The position numbers and the translations under genes were made by a program. From JACKJK01 sp046159835 (GTDB taxonomy: Bacteria > Pseudomonadota > Alphaproteobacteria > Rhizobiales > Tepidamorphaceae), in contig NZ_JBJXCY010000002.1 of NCBI RefSeq assembly GCF_046159835.1, positions 1,054,001-1,118,000 of the forward strand: a stretch of 64,000 nucleotides of DNA. The letters run 5' to 3'. The first letter of the stretch is position 1; every line of letters starts with the position of its first letter. Under the pieces are notes generated by a model. It saw only the letters and a list, made by a program, of their open reading frames with translations. It did no database searches and was not told the origin of the DNA. This document shows, piece by piece, positions 54,936 to 64,000 of the stretch.

Positions 54936-55489
54936 CAGCCGACCTCTTTCATGCGTGTCTTGAGAGAATTGAGTTTGGAGCGGATCGACGTGTCGATCAT
55001 GCGGCTACCGACCTTGACCACAAGGCCGCCGATGATCGAGGGATCGACCGTCTCGTTCAGGGAGACCGTCTTGCCGGTGACCGACTTCAGTGCGGTCTGC
55101 AGCGATTTCTTCTGGGCATCCGTCAGCGCCTGCGCAGTGGTGACGCTGGCCGTCATCTCGCCCTTGTCTGCGGCTGCCAGCGCCCGGTAGGCGCGGATCA
55201 TGCCGGAGACGGCGAAAAGGCGGCGATTGCGTGCAACCAGCCGCAGGAAATTCCCGGTCGTGCCGGAAATGCCCGCCTTCTTCAAAATGGCGTCGAGCGC
55301 CTTGATCTGGTCTTCGGCGCTGAACACCGGGCTGCGGACAAGCCGCGTCAGGTCATCGCTGCCGTCGAGCATCGTGGCAAAGGAGTCGAGGTCCTTGCCG
55401 ACGGAATCGACGGAGTTGGATTCCTTCGCCAGGTCGAAAAGCGCGTTTGCGTACCGTCCGGCCACGCCGCTTACGATCGAGTCGTCCAC
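54935..55489 (-). CDS. atpH: ATP synthase F1 delta subunit
   Basis: A 184-residue stator subunit. I place the start at GTG 55489, giving VDDSIVSGVAGRYANALFDLA, which matches the family N-terminus and length; the frame continues upstream without conserved sequence. The C-terminus has the delta signature DPSIIGGLVVKVGSRMIDTSI. First gene of the atpHAGDC operon. I could not identify its promoter. Confidence 0.93.
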
Positions 55490-55806
55490 TCTTTGTGTCT
55501 CTCTCGATTTTTGAGGCCCGTACCGCCGTCCCGGATCTGCCGCCCTCATTTTCCCGCGCATGAACGCGGATGGGAAGTCGCAGCCCTGGTCGGGGTCATC
55601 GAGCCGGTGTGTTGACGCCCTGCGGCCCTTGCTGCGGATCGCCTGAGGGGATGGACTTTCTTCAAGTCCTCGTCCTCGGCATACAGCCCCCGCTGCAAAG
55701 ACGCGTGGGCACTACCATACAGATTTCGGCCGCGCAACATAGCGGGGTGCCGACTTTGGGCGCGTCCAAATGTCCACGGCCAAGCGCGCTCACGCCGGAT
55801 TCACGC
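55490..55806. other. Intergenic region between priA and atpH
   Basis: This 317-nt stretch lies downstream of priA and upstream of atpH on the minus strand. It must hold the ATP synthase promoter, but I see no -35/-10 pair good enough to name. No frame in it looks coding. Confidence 0.5.
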
Positions 55807-57975
55807 CTAAAGGAACGAGACCGGGTCGATATCGACCTGAACGCGCAAGCCCCCGGTGGGTTTGGGCGCGCGCGAAAGCCATTGCCGGACCCAGTCCGAC
55901 AGGTCGAATGCCCGGGTCGAATGCGCCAAAAGACGTACACGGTATCGGCCCCGGATCATGGCGATGGGCGCTTCCGCCGGACCCAGCACATCGACATGGT
56001 CCGCCCCCGGCGCGGCATGTTTGAGCGCACGCGCATACTGGTTGGCGAGGTCGCGCTCGCGCGCCGAGACGATCAGCGCGGCCAGCCGACCGAACGGCGG
56101 CATCCCGGCCTTGCGCCGCACGTCCAGTTCGCGCTCGTAGAACGCCTCCCGGTCGCCCGCTGCAATTGCCTGCAGGACCGGGTTTTCCGGCACGTATGTC
56201 TGGATATACGCGTGCGCGGCGTTCCCAGCCCGGCCCGCCCGGCCGACAACCTGGCTTAATATCTGGAAGGTGCGTTCCGCCGCGCGCGGATCGGCATTCT
56301 GGAGCGCGACGTCGGCATCCACCACGCCGACGACGCTCATCAGCGGGAAGTTGTGCCCCTTGGCAACGAGCTGCGTGCCGATGACGATATCCGCGTGCCC
56401 GCGCGCGATTTCGGCCAGCAGCGTGCGCATCGCCTTCACGCCCGGAACCAGATCGCTGGAGAGCACCGCGATGCGCTGGTCGGGAAAGCGGTCGACGAGT
56501 TCTTCGGCAATGCGTTCGACGCCCGGCCCGCAGGCCACAAGGCTGTCGGGCGCCTCGCAACTGGGGCAGGCGGGCGGCACCGGCTTTTCAAACCCGCAGT
56601 GGTGGCACAACAGCTTGTTCCGGAAGCGATGCTCCACCAGCCATGCTGTGCAGTTGGGGCACTCGAAGCGGAAGCCGCAGCGCCGGCACAGTGTCAGCGG
56701 CGCGTAGCCACGCCGGTTGAGGAAGACGAGGCTCTGCTGACCCGCCTCGCAGGCCTTGGATATGGCCTCCACCAGCCTCGGCGCGAGGAATCGCCCGCTC
56801 TCAGGCGCATCCTGCCGCATGTCGAGCAGGTCGATATCCGGCATTGCCGCTCCGCCGAAACGCTCCGGCAGGCTGATGCGCCCGTAGCGTCCGGCATCGG
56901 CATTGGCCCGGCTCTCAACGGACGGCGTCGCCGAGGACAGGATCACCGGGAAGCCGCCGATATGACCGCGCTTCACCGCCATGTCGCGGGCGTGGTAGGT
57001 GGCGCGGTCTTCCTGCTTGAAGGCTGGGTCGTGTTCCTCGTCGACCACGATCATTCCGAGATCGGCAAATGGCAGGAACAGCGCCGAGCGCGCACCGCAC
57101 ACCACCTGCACCTCGCCGCGTGCCACGCCCTGCCAGACGCGCGCCCGCGCCCGGCCCGAAACGCCGGAGTGCCACTCGCCGGGTGCCGCGCCGAACCGGC
57201 GGGCGAAGCGTTGCAGCAGGTCCTGCGTCAGCGCGATTTCCGGCAGCAGCACCAGCGCCTGCTTGCCCGCCTTGAGTGTTTCGGCAATCGCCTCGAAATA
57301 GACCTCCGTCTTGCCCGAGCCGGTGACGCCATCGAGCAGCGTCACGGCAAAGCTCTGGTCGCGGACGGTTTCGGCCAGCTTGTCCGCTGCCGCGCGCTGG
57401 GCTTCGCTCAGGTCGTTGATGGCGTGATCGGCGTCGGGCTGCTCGATCACCGGCCGCAGGTTGAGATCGACTTTCTCCAGGACCCCTGCGCTCACCAGCC
57501 CGTCGACCACCGCAGCCGAGACACCGGCGACATCGGCCAGCGCGGACTTCGGCCAGACCGCCTGTTCCCCAAGCTTCTCCATCACGCGCTCGCGCCCCGG
57601 CGTCATGCGTTCTGGCACCAGGCCTGCCCACGAGACGCCGGTGACTGGTTTTTCCGCCGCCAGCACATCGGACGAGCGCAGCACCATCTTCAGCACCATG
57701 CCGCGCTCGCTCAGCGTGTAGCGCGAAACCCAGTCGACGAAATCCATCAGGTTCTTGCGCAGCGGCGGCACGTCCACCAGCCCCTCGACGGCGCGCAGCT
57801 TGGACGCGGACACCTCGCCGGGGTCCTCGTTCCACACGCAACCGAGCACCTTGCGCGGCCCAAGCGGCACCACGACGATGTCGCCCGCCGACAGGCTCAG
57901 GCCATCGGGCACCAGGTAGGTATAGGCCGCGTCGACCGCGACAGCGCATTGCACGCAGACCGTGCCGGAACTCAT
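55807..57975 (-). CDS. priA: Primosomal protein N' (replication restart helicase)
   Basis: A helicase of about 722 residues that restarts stalled replication forks. ATG 57975 is used; an in-frame ATG at 58023 is possible. The DNA-binding domain opens VAVDAAYTYLVPDGLSLS. The helicase core has Walker A DGVTGSGKTEVYF, the DExH box VVDEEHD, and SSATPSVES. Zinc-binding cysteines are in CRRCGFRFECPNC, CHHCG and CPSC. Later motifs are IVIGTQLVAKGHNFP and VVGRAGRAG. It diverges from fsa. Confidence 0.96.
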   Translation of the reverse strand: MSSGTVCVQCAVAVDAAYTYLVPDGLSLSAGDIVVVPLGPRKVLGCVWNEDPGEVSASKLRAVEGLVDVPPLRKNLMDFVDWVSRYTLSERGMVLKMVLRSSDVLAAEKPVTGVSWAGLVPERMTPGRERVMEKLGEQAVWPKSALADVAGVSAAVVDGLVSAGVLEKVDLNLRPVIEQPDADHAINDLSEAQRAAADKLAETVRDQSFAVTLLDGVTGSGKTEVYFEAIAETLKAGKQALVLLPEIALTQDLLQRFARRFGAAPGEWHSGVSGRARARVWQGVARGEVQVVCGARSALFLPFADLGMIVVDEEHDPAFKQEDRATYHARDMAVKRGHIGGFPVILSSATPSVESRANADAGRYGRISLPERFGGAAMPDIDLLDMRQDAPESGRFLAPRLVEAISKACEAGQQSLVFLNRRGYAPLTLCRRCGFRFECPNCTAWLVEHRFRNKLLCHHCGFEKPVPPACPSCEAPDSLVACGPGVERIAEELVDRFPDQRIAVLSSDLVPGVKAMRTLLAEIARGHADIVIGTQLVAKGHNFPLMSVVGVVDADVALQNADPRAAERTFQILSQVVGRAGRAGNAAHAYIQTYVPENPVLQAIAAGDREAFYERELDVRRKAGMPPFGRLAALIVSARERDLANQYARALKHAAPGADHVDVLGPAEAPIAMIRGRYRVRLLAHSTRAFDLSDWVRQWLSRAPKPTGGLRVQVDIDPVSFL

Positions 57976-58108
57976 CTGCTTGGCGCCTCGCTCGCGCTGG
58001 TCGGCGTTGATTCGCCGGATCATTGAAGAGCGCCAAGGCTACCCTTTCGCGCGGGATGGTTTAAACAGGGCGCAGACACGCAAAACACGACCTGAGGGAC
58101 ACGACGCC

Positions 58109-58765
58109 ATGAAATTCTTCATCGACACCGCCGACACCGCCGAAATCCGGGACCTTGCGGCGACCGGCATGGTCGATGGCGTCACCACCAACCCCTCGCT
58201 GATTGCCAAGTCGGGCCGCGACTTCAAGGAAGTGGTCGCCGAAATCTGCGAACTGGTGCCGGGGCCGGTGAGCGCCGAAGTCGCTGCCACCGAGGCCGAC
58301 CAGATGATCGCAGAGGGCCGCGAACTGGCGAAGATCGCCGACAATGTCACCGTGAAGGTGCCGCTGACCTGGGACGGGCTGAAGGCATGCAGCACGCTTT
58401 CCGACGAAGGCACCATGGTCAACGTGACGCTGTGCTTCTCCGCCAACCAGGCCCTGCTGGCGGCCAAGGCCGGCGCGACCTTCATCTCGCCCTTCATCGG
58501 CCGGCTCGACGATATCGGCCTCGACGGCATGGACCTGATCCGCGAGATCCGGATCATCTACGACAACTACGATGCGCTGGAGACGCAGATCCTCGCCGCC
58601 TCCATCCGCACGCCCAACCACGTGAAGGAAAGCGCGATGTGCGGGGCTGACGTCGCCACCGTGCCGCCGTCTGTGCTACGCGGGCTTCTCAAGCATCCGC
58701 TGACCGACAAGGGGCTGGAAGCCTTCCTCGCCGACTGGGCCAAGACCGGGCAGACCATCGTCTAG
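58109..58765 (+). CDS. fsa: Transaldolase / fructose-6-phosphate aldolase family
   Basis: A 218-residue small transaldolase-fold enzyme. It starts MKFFIDTADTAEI and contains GVTTNPSLIAKSG, the Schiff-base Lys83 in VTVKVPLTWDGL, and the phosphate region FISPFIGRLDDIG. Small members include both transaldolases (MipB/TalC) and fructose-6-phosphate aldolases; sequence alone does not separate them here. The gene is adjacent to priA, a conserved rhizobial arrangement. Confidence 0.92.
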   Translation: MKFFIDTADTAEIRDLAATGMVDGVTTNPSLIAKSGRDFKEVVAEICELVPGPVSAEVAATEADQMIAEGRELAKIADNVTVKVPLTWDGLKACSTLSDEGTMVNVTLCFSANQALLAAKAGATFISPFIGRLDDIGLDGMDLIREIRIIYDNYDALETQILAASIRTPNHVKESAMCGADVATVPPSVLRGLLKHPLTDKGLEAFLADWAKTGQTIV

Positions 58766-58838
58766 GCCGTTTTTCAAACAGTTAATCAGACCTTAAGCGG
58801 CAGCGGCGACACTTGGCAGGTTCCAACGGAGCCTGCCG

Positions 58839-59801
58839 ATGCCCCCTCGCCCTTCCGACACCGCCACCCTGCCGGACATTCCGGCGAGCGCCGACCTGTC
58901 GGCGGCCATCGGCGTGTGGCTGCATACGCTCAGCAGTTCCCGCCGCCTCGCCGACAAGACCGTCGAGGCCTACAGGCGCGACGTTGCGCAGTTCGCGGCC
59001 TTCCTGACCGACCATCTGGGCAGCGCGCCTTCGCTGGCTGATCTCGCAGCCCTCAAGGTCACCGACATTCGCTCTTTTCTGGCCGCGCGCCGCCGTGACG
59101 AGGTGGGTGCGCGCTCGCTGGCCCGTGCCCTCTCCTCCCTGCGCAGCCTTGCCCGTCACCTGCGCAAGGTTCACGGCATCGAGATCGCTGCGCTTGCCAC
59201 CATTCGCGGCCCAAAGCTTCCCAAGGGCCTGCCGAAACCCGTCTCGCCGGACCGCGCGCAGGAGATCTGCGACGGCGTGGGCATGGACGAGAATGCCGAA
59301 CCTTGGATCGAGGCGCGCGACATTGCCGTGCTGACACTGCTCTACGGCGCGGGGCTTCGCATTTCCGAGGCACTGTCGCTGACCACGCGCCAGTTGTCCG
59401 CGGCAGGCGAAACGCTGCGCATCAAGGGCAAGGGCGGCAAGACGCGCATTGTCCCCATCCTGCCTGTCGTGCGGCAGGCGGCTGCCGACTACCTGCGGCT
59501 TTGTCCATACTCGCCCAAGCCCGATGAACCCGCGTTCCTTGGTGCGCGCGGCGGCCCGCTCAACCCGCGCATCATCCAGCGTGCCATGCAGCACCTGCGC
59601 GGCGCGCTCGGCCTGCCCGACAGCGCAACGCCGCACGCATTGCGCCACGCCTTCGCGACCCACATCCTGATGAGCGGCGGAGACCTGCGCACGATCCAGG
59701 AACTGCTTGGCCACGCCAGCCTGTCGACCACGCAGGTCTATACCGATATCGACGAGGCGCACCTGCTCTCGGTCTACCGTGCGGCGCATCCGCGCGCCTG
59801 A
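58839..59801 (+). CDS. xerC: Tyrosine recombinase XerC
   Basis: A 320-residue recombinase that resolves chromosome dimers at dif with XerD. The SAM-like N-domain covers about 20-110. The catalytic set is Arg174 (GAGLRISEAL), Lys198 region (KGKGGKTR), His266 and Arg269 (PHALRHAFATH), His292 (LLGHASLSTT) and nucleophile Tyr301 (VYTDID). Core location beside priA and fsa argues for the housekeeping protein, not a mobile-element integrase. Confidence 0.93.
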   Translation: MPPRPSDTATLPDIPASADLSAAIGVWLHTLSSSRRLADKTVEAYRRDVAQFAAFLTDHLGSAPSLADLAALKVTDIRSFLAARRRDEVGARSLARALSSLRSLARHLRKVHGIEIAALATIRGPKLPKGLPKPVSPDRAQEICDGVGMDENAEPWIEARDIAVLTLLYGAGLRISEALSLTTRQLSAAGETLRIKGKGGKTRIVPILPVVRQAAADYLRLCPYSPKPDEPAFLGARGGPLNPRIIQRAMQHLRGALGLPDSATPHALRHAFATHILMSGGDLRTIQELLGHASLSTTQVYTDIDEAHLLSVYRAAHPRA

Positions 59802-59981
59802 GACGACCTGCATCCCTCAGGCGCCTGTACGAAAGCGTGATCGCGCAGGCCCTTGGACGCTTTTAAAACCTGCTCTAACCTTACGGAATGCAGTTCCATC
59901 GGGCTGCGCCTATCGACGTGTTCCCTTCACAGGACGGTCCCGGGATTTCCCGCGACCGCCACAAGCAAAGGACGAACCCGT

Positions 59982-60218
59982 ATGACAATCGCCACGAAGT
60001 ACCTGACGACCGCGCTCGCGGGCCTCGCCATGGCAGGGCTTGCCACGGCAGCCAGCGCCGAGTGCAACTGGGGTCACAAGACCTCGATGGTGACGGCGGA
60101 GAACGCCTCGCCGGTGCCGGAGACGAAACCCGGACAGCAGACCGCAACGGCTGAGACCGTCGCCGAGGATGCGACGCTCGAAACCGCGCAGGCACCGCAG
60201 GACACCGCGACCGAATAA
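59982..60218 (+). CDS. Small secreted protein
   Basis: A 78-residue protein with AAGGA (59968-59972) 9 nt before ATG. A clear signal peptide (LTTALAGLAMAGLATAASA) yields a mature part of about 50 residues starting ECNWGHK, with one cysteine. The remainder is Thr/Ala/Glu-rich and probably disordered. Short proteins with the start CNWG occur in other alphaproteobacteria, but I know of no function. A strong terminator follows. Confidence 0.75.
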   Translation: MTIATKYLTTALAGLAMAGLATAASAECNWGHKTSMVTAENASPVPETKPGQQTATAETVAEDATLETAQAPQDTATE

Positions 60219-60246
60219 TCCGGCCAAGCCGGTTCAGCATGAAAGA

Positions 60247-60285
60247 CCAAGCGGCCCGCCGCGCGCGGGCCGCTTGGCTGTTTTT
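60247..60285 (+). terminator. Intrinsic terminator after the small secreted protein
   Basis: A 13-bp perfect stem CCAAGCGGCCCGC/GCGGGCCGCTTGG with a 5-nt loop is followed by CTGTTTTT. It ends 67 nt after the stop codon. Confidence 0.85.
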
Positions 60286-60329
60286 ATGCGTGCTTGATTG
60301 AAAAGCGCGAAGTCGGCTGAATGCGCGCG

Positions 60330-60506
60330 CTATTGCTTCTGGCGCAGGCGCGAGAGGTAGATGCCGCCGATCGCCGCGCAGGTGAACAGCGCGATGTTGG
60401 ACGCCCAGTCCCGCGTTTCGGGAAACTGGCTGAGACCCATCTTCACCAGCACATAAGCCGCGAGCGCCACGAAGAAGACGATCACGTGTTGCATGAGCTG
60501 CGGCAT
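60330..60506 (-). CDS. Small two-helix membrane protein downstream of lpd
   Basis: A 58-residue protein found by reading the minus strand: starts MPQLMQHVIVFFVALAAYVL and ends YLSRLRQKQ. Two hydrophobic helices (about 7-23 and 39-52) are joined by a polar loop containing SQFPETRDWASN. It begins 25 nt after the lpd stop on the same strand, so it is likely cotranscribed with lpd. Function unknown. Compact, positive-inside topology supports a real gene. Confidence 0.65.
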   Translation of the reverse strand: MPQLMQHVIVFFVALAAYVLVKMGLSQFPETRDWASNIALFTCAAIGGIYLSRLRQKQ

Positions 60507-60531
60507 GGCAGGCGCTCCCGGTCACATCCGA

Positions 60532-61938
60532 TCACATGTGGATCGGGCGCTTGTCCACCGCGAGCGAAGCTTCCCGCACAGCTTCCGACATGGTCGGATG
60601 CGCATGACAGATGCGGCCGAGGTCTTCCGCCGCGCCCTTGAACTCCATCAGCACGCAGACCTCGTGGATCATCTCGCCGGCACCGACGCCGACGATGTGA
60701 CAGCCGAGAACCTCGTCGGTCTTCTTGTCGGCGAGGAACTTCACGAAACCCTCCGTCGCGTTCATGGCGCGGGCGCGCCCGTTGGCGGTGAAGGGGAACT
60801 TGCCGGCGCGATACTCGATGCCGGCCTCTTTCAACTGCTCTTCCGTCTTGCCGACGACCGCCACTTCCGGGTGCGTGTAGACGACGCTCGGGATCGTGTC
60901 GTAGTTCACGTGGCCGTGCTGGCCGGCGAGGATTTCGGCCACCGCGATGCCCTCGTCCTCTGCCTTGTGGGCCAGCATCGGCCCGGCGATCACGTCGCCG
61001 ATGGCATAGATGCCGTCCACGTTGGTCTTGAAGCCGTCACCGGTCTTCACCCGGCCGCGCTCGTCCATCTCGACACCGGCTTCCTTGAGGCCAAGCCCCT
61101 CGGTGTAGGGCGTGCGGCCGATGGAGACGAGAACGATATCGGCGTCGAGCGTCGCCGCCTCGCCGCCCTTGGCAGGCTCGACGCTGACTTTCAGCTTCTT
61201 GCCGGACTTTTCCACGCCCGTGACCTTGGAGGAGAGCTTGAACTCCAGCCCCTGCTTTTCGAGCATCCGCTTGAACTGCTTTCGCACTTCGCCGTCCATG
61301 CCGGGCAGCACCGTGTCGAGGAATTCGACCACGGTCACCTTCGCGCCGAGGCGCCGCCAGACCGAGCCAAGCTCCAGCCCGATGACGCCCGCGCCGACCA
61401 CCACGAGGTGATCCGGCACCTTGGTGAGTTCCAGTCCGCCCGTGGAGGAGACGATCTGCTTCTCGTCCACCTCGATGCCCGGCAGGTTGGCCGATGCCGA
61501 ACCCGTCGCGATGACGATGGCCTTGGTTTCGAGCGTCTGCGCCTTGCCCTTGTCGGGCGTCACGGAAACCTTGCCCGGCCCTTCGACCTTGCCGGTGCCC
61601 TGATAGGTGTCGATCTTGTTCTTCTTGAACAGGAACGCGACGCCGGAGACGTTGGCCTCCACCACCTCGTCCTTGTGTTTCATCATGCCCTTCAGGTCGA
61701 GCTTTGGCGTGCCGACCTTGATGCCGAGCTTCTCGAAGCCGTGCCCAGCCTCGTCGAACATCTCGCTGGCGTGCAGCAGCGCTTTGGAGGGGATGCAGCC
61801 GATGTTGAGGCAAGTGCCGCCATAGGTCTCGCGCTTTTCCACCACCGCGACCTTCAGCCCGAGCTGTGCCGCGCGGATCGCGCAGACATAGCCGCCGGGG
61901 CCGGTTCCGATGACGATGAGATCGTAAGCGTCAGCCAT
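60532..61938 (-). CDS. lpd: Dihydrolipoyl dehydrogenase (E3)
   Basis: A 468-residue flavoprotein that reoxidises lipoamide in the 2-oxoglutarate dehydrogenase complex. The FAD motif is VIGTGPGGYVCAI, the redox disulfide is in GGTCLNIGCIPS, and the NAD motif is VVGAGVIGLELGSVW. The C-terminal catalytic His-Glu is in CHAHPTMSEAV. It lies 36 nt after the MAPEG gene in an odhA-odhB-MAPEG-lpd run. Confidence 0.97.
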   Translation of the reverse strand: MADAYDLIVIGTGPGGYVCAIRAAQLGLKVAVVEKRETYGGTCLNIGCIPSKALLHASEMFDEAGHGFEKLGIKVGTPKLDLKGMMKHKDEVVEANVSGVAFLFKKNKIDTYQGTGKVEGPGKVSVTPDKGKAQTLETKAIVIATGSASANLPGIEVDEKQIVSSTGGLELTKVPDHLVVVGAGVIGLELGSVWRRLGAKVTVVEFLDTVLPGMDGEVRKQFKRMLEKQGLEFKLSSKVTGVEKSGKKLKVSVEPAKGGEAATLDADIVLVSIGRTPYTEGLGLKEAGVEMDERGRVKTGDGFKTNVDGIYAIGDVIAGPMLAHKAEDEGIAVAEILAGQHGHVNYDTIPSVVYTHPEVAVVGKTEEQLKEAGIEYRAGKFPFTANGRARAMNATEGFVKFLADKKTDEVLGCHIVGVGAGEMIHEVCVLMEFKGAAEDLGRICHAHPTMSEAVREASLAVDKRPIHM

Positions 61939-61973
61939 GGTGCTGCCTCTTCTCTTTGCTTGATCGCGGCGCG

Positions 61974-62363
61974 TCAGAACAGCGCCTTGAACAGAATGAC
62001 GACGATCGCCGCCGTGGCGATCCCCCAGATGACGGGGCGCATCCAGCTGGAGCCGAATGCATAAGCCGGAATGTAGGCGATGCGCGCGGCAAGGTAGACC
62101 TGCGACGCGATGGCCGTCGTTGCATCCGCCTTGCCGGCCACGTGCGCCACGAGAACGCCGATGGCAAAAAGCGGCAGCGTTTCCAGTATGTTGACGTAGG
62201 ACCGCTGGAGGCGGCCCGCGATGCCGGTGACGGTGTATCCGCCGTCACGTGGCCCGGCGGCGTATTTTCCGCCCACTTCGCGAACCGCGAAGATGCCGTA
62301 GATCCAGATCTGGAACAGCGCCACGAAGGCCGCTGCCACGAGCATGGTCAGGTCCGTACTCAA
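61974..62363 (-). CDS. MAPEG-family membrane protein
   Basis: A 129-residue integral membrane protein with four hydrophobic segments. Signature MAPEG features are LQRSYVNILETLPLFAIG and ARIAYIPAY. The start is TTG 62363 with AGGGGG about 8 nt upstream; ATG 62345 is possible. MAPEG proteins can have glutathione-dependent activities, but this bacterial branch is uncharacterised. A MAPEG gene within an odh operon is known in rhizobia. Confidence 0.88.
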   Translation of the reverse strand: MSTDLTMLVAAAFVALFQIWIYGIFAVREVGGKYAAGPRDGGYTVTGIAGRLQRSYVNILETLPLFAIGVLVAHVAGKADATTAIASQVYLAARIAYIPAYAFGSSWMRPVIWGIATAAIVVILFKALF

Positions 62364-62394
62364 CGCTCAGCCCCCTGCGACCGCGACGCCGCGG

Positions 62395-63630
<1,236 letters not shown>

Positions 63631-63684
63631 GACGCGTGACGCCCTTTCGTCGGTGTTGGCGGTTCGGCCCGCCGGATAGGTTTC

Positions 63685-64000
63685 TTACTCGCCCAGCGCT
63701 TCGTCCAGGAATGCCTGGAGCTGCGCTTGGTGTTTGGACATGAGACCGGTCGCGGTCGCCGCAGAGCCCGGACGGCCGGCATAACGCACCCGCGTGTGCT
63801 TGGCGCCGACATGGTCGAGTGCCCATTCGAGGCTCGGCTCGATGAAGCTCCACGCGCCCATGTTCTTCGGCTCTTCCTGGCACCACACCATCTCCGCGTC
63901 GCGGAAGCGGGCCAGTTCCTGCACCAGCGCCTTGGCCGGGACGGGATAGAGCTGTTCGAGACGCATCAGGTAGATGTCGTCGATGCCGCGCTCCTCGCGC
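63685..64000 (-). CDS. odhA: 2-oxoglutarate dehydrogenase E1 (C-terminal fragment, runs off window)
   Basis: The last 104 or so residues of the thiamine-dependent E1 component; the start lies beyond the window edge. Visible text reads RLEQLYPVPAKALVQEL, then EMVWCQEEPKNMGAWSFI and VRYAGRPGSAATATGLMSKH, all diagnostic of OdhA/SucA. It heads the odhA-odhB-MAPEG-lpd operon on this strand. Confidence 0.95.
   Translation of the reverse strand, partial: REERGIDDIYLMRLEQLYPVPAKALVQELARFRDAEMVWCQEEPKNMGAWSFIEPSLEWALDHVGAKHTRVRYAGRPGSAATATGLMSKHQAQLQAFLDEALGE

Noticed and set aside
55490..55806. A named promoter for the ATP synthase operon
   Set aside because: No hexamer pair with acceptable match and spacing could be found by eye.
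58839..59801. XerC as a phage or island integrase
   Set aside because: Sequence motifs and the conserved priA-fsa-xerC neighbourhood fit the chromosomal recombinase.

Overview
The window is a high-GC chromosomal segment of an alphaproteobacterium. It most resembles the Hyphomicrobiales (Rhizobiales), probably a marine or salt-adapted member. The basis is gene order: rplU-rpmA-(acetyltransferase)-obgE-proB-proA-nadD-rsfS-rlmH-envC-ctpA-(yibQ-like)-rppH, the atpHAGDC cluster beside priA, and odhA-odhB-lpd at the right edge. Other support comes from an L21 protein with a helix-hairpin-helix tail, linked ure and urt clusters, and genes for compatible-solute metabolism. No database search was possible, so genus and species are not claimed.

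Layout. 1-6640: alpha-2-macroglobulin (5' end outside the window) and penicillin-binding protein 1C, a periplasmic defence and wall-repair pair. 6701-8783: an MBL-fold hydrolase and an M24 enzyme resembling ectoine hydrolase DoeA. 8922-12673: a glucosylglycerate module, with a GH13_18 phosphorylase facing a GpgS-type synthase and its phosphatase. 12876-15962: a DJ-1/PfpI protein and two convergent exported serine proteases of different clans. 16069-24454: the urease operon ureD-ureA-(His-rich membrane peptide)-ureB-[opposite-strand gene]-ureC-(two beta-propeller paralogues)-ureE-ureF-ureG. 24550-30174: the urea ABC transporter urtABCDE on the other strand. Both ureD and urtA are preceded by good sigma-54 (-24/-12) promoter matches, which points to nitrogen control of urea uptake and hydrolysis together.

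30175-38283: an intergenic region with a candidate small RNA, a DEAD-box helicase, a BaiN/HI0933-type flavoprotein, a spermidine-synthase-like protein, a SulP transporter with a universal stress protein, a D-tartrate dehydratase-like enolase-superfamily enzyme, and tRNA-Ser(CGA). 38605-50494: the ribosomal protein, obgE, proline, NAD, rsfS, rlmH, envC, ctpA and rppH block. 50577-57975: F1 ATP synthase genes and priA on the minus strand. 58109-60218: transaldolase-like fsa, xerC and a small secreted protein. 60330-64000: a small membrane protein, lpd, a MAPEG protein, odhB and the 3' end of odhA.

Most genes are ordinary core genes. The least explained content lies inside the urease operon (propeller pair, His-rich peptide, opposite-strand repeat gene), in the solute cluster, and in the small RNA candidate upstream of urtA. 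No insertion sequences, prophage, CRISPR array or rRNA genes were seen.
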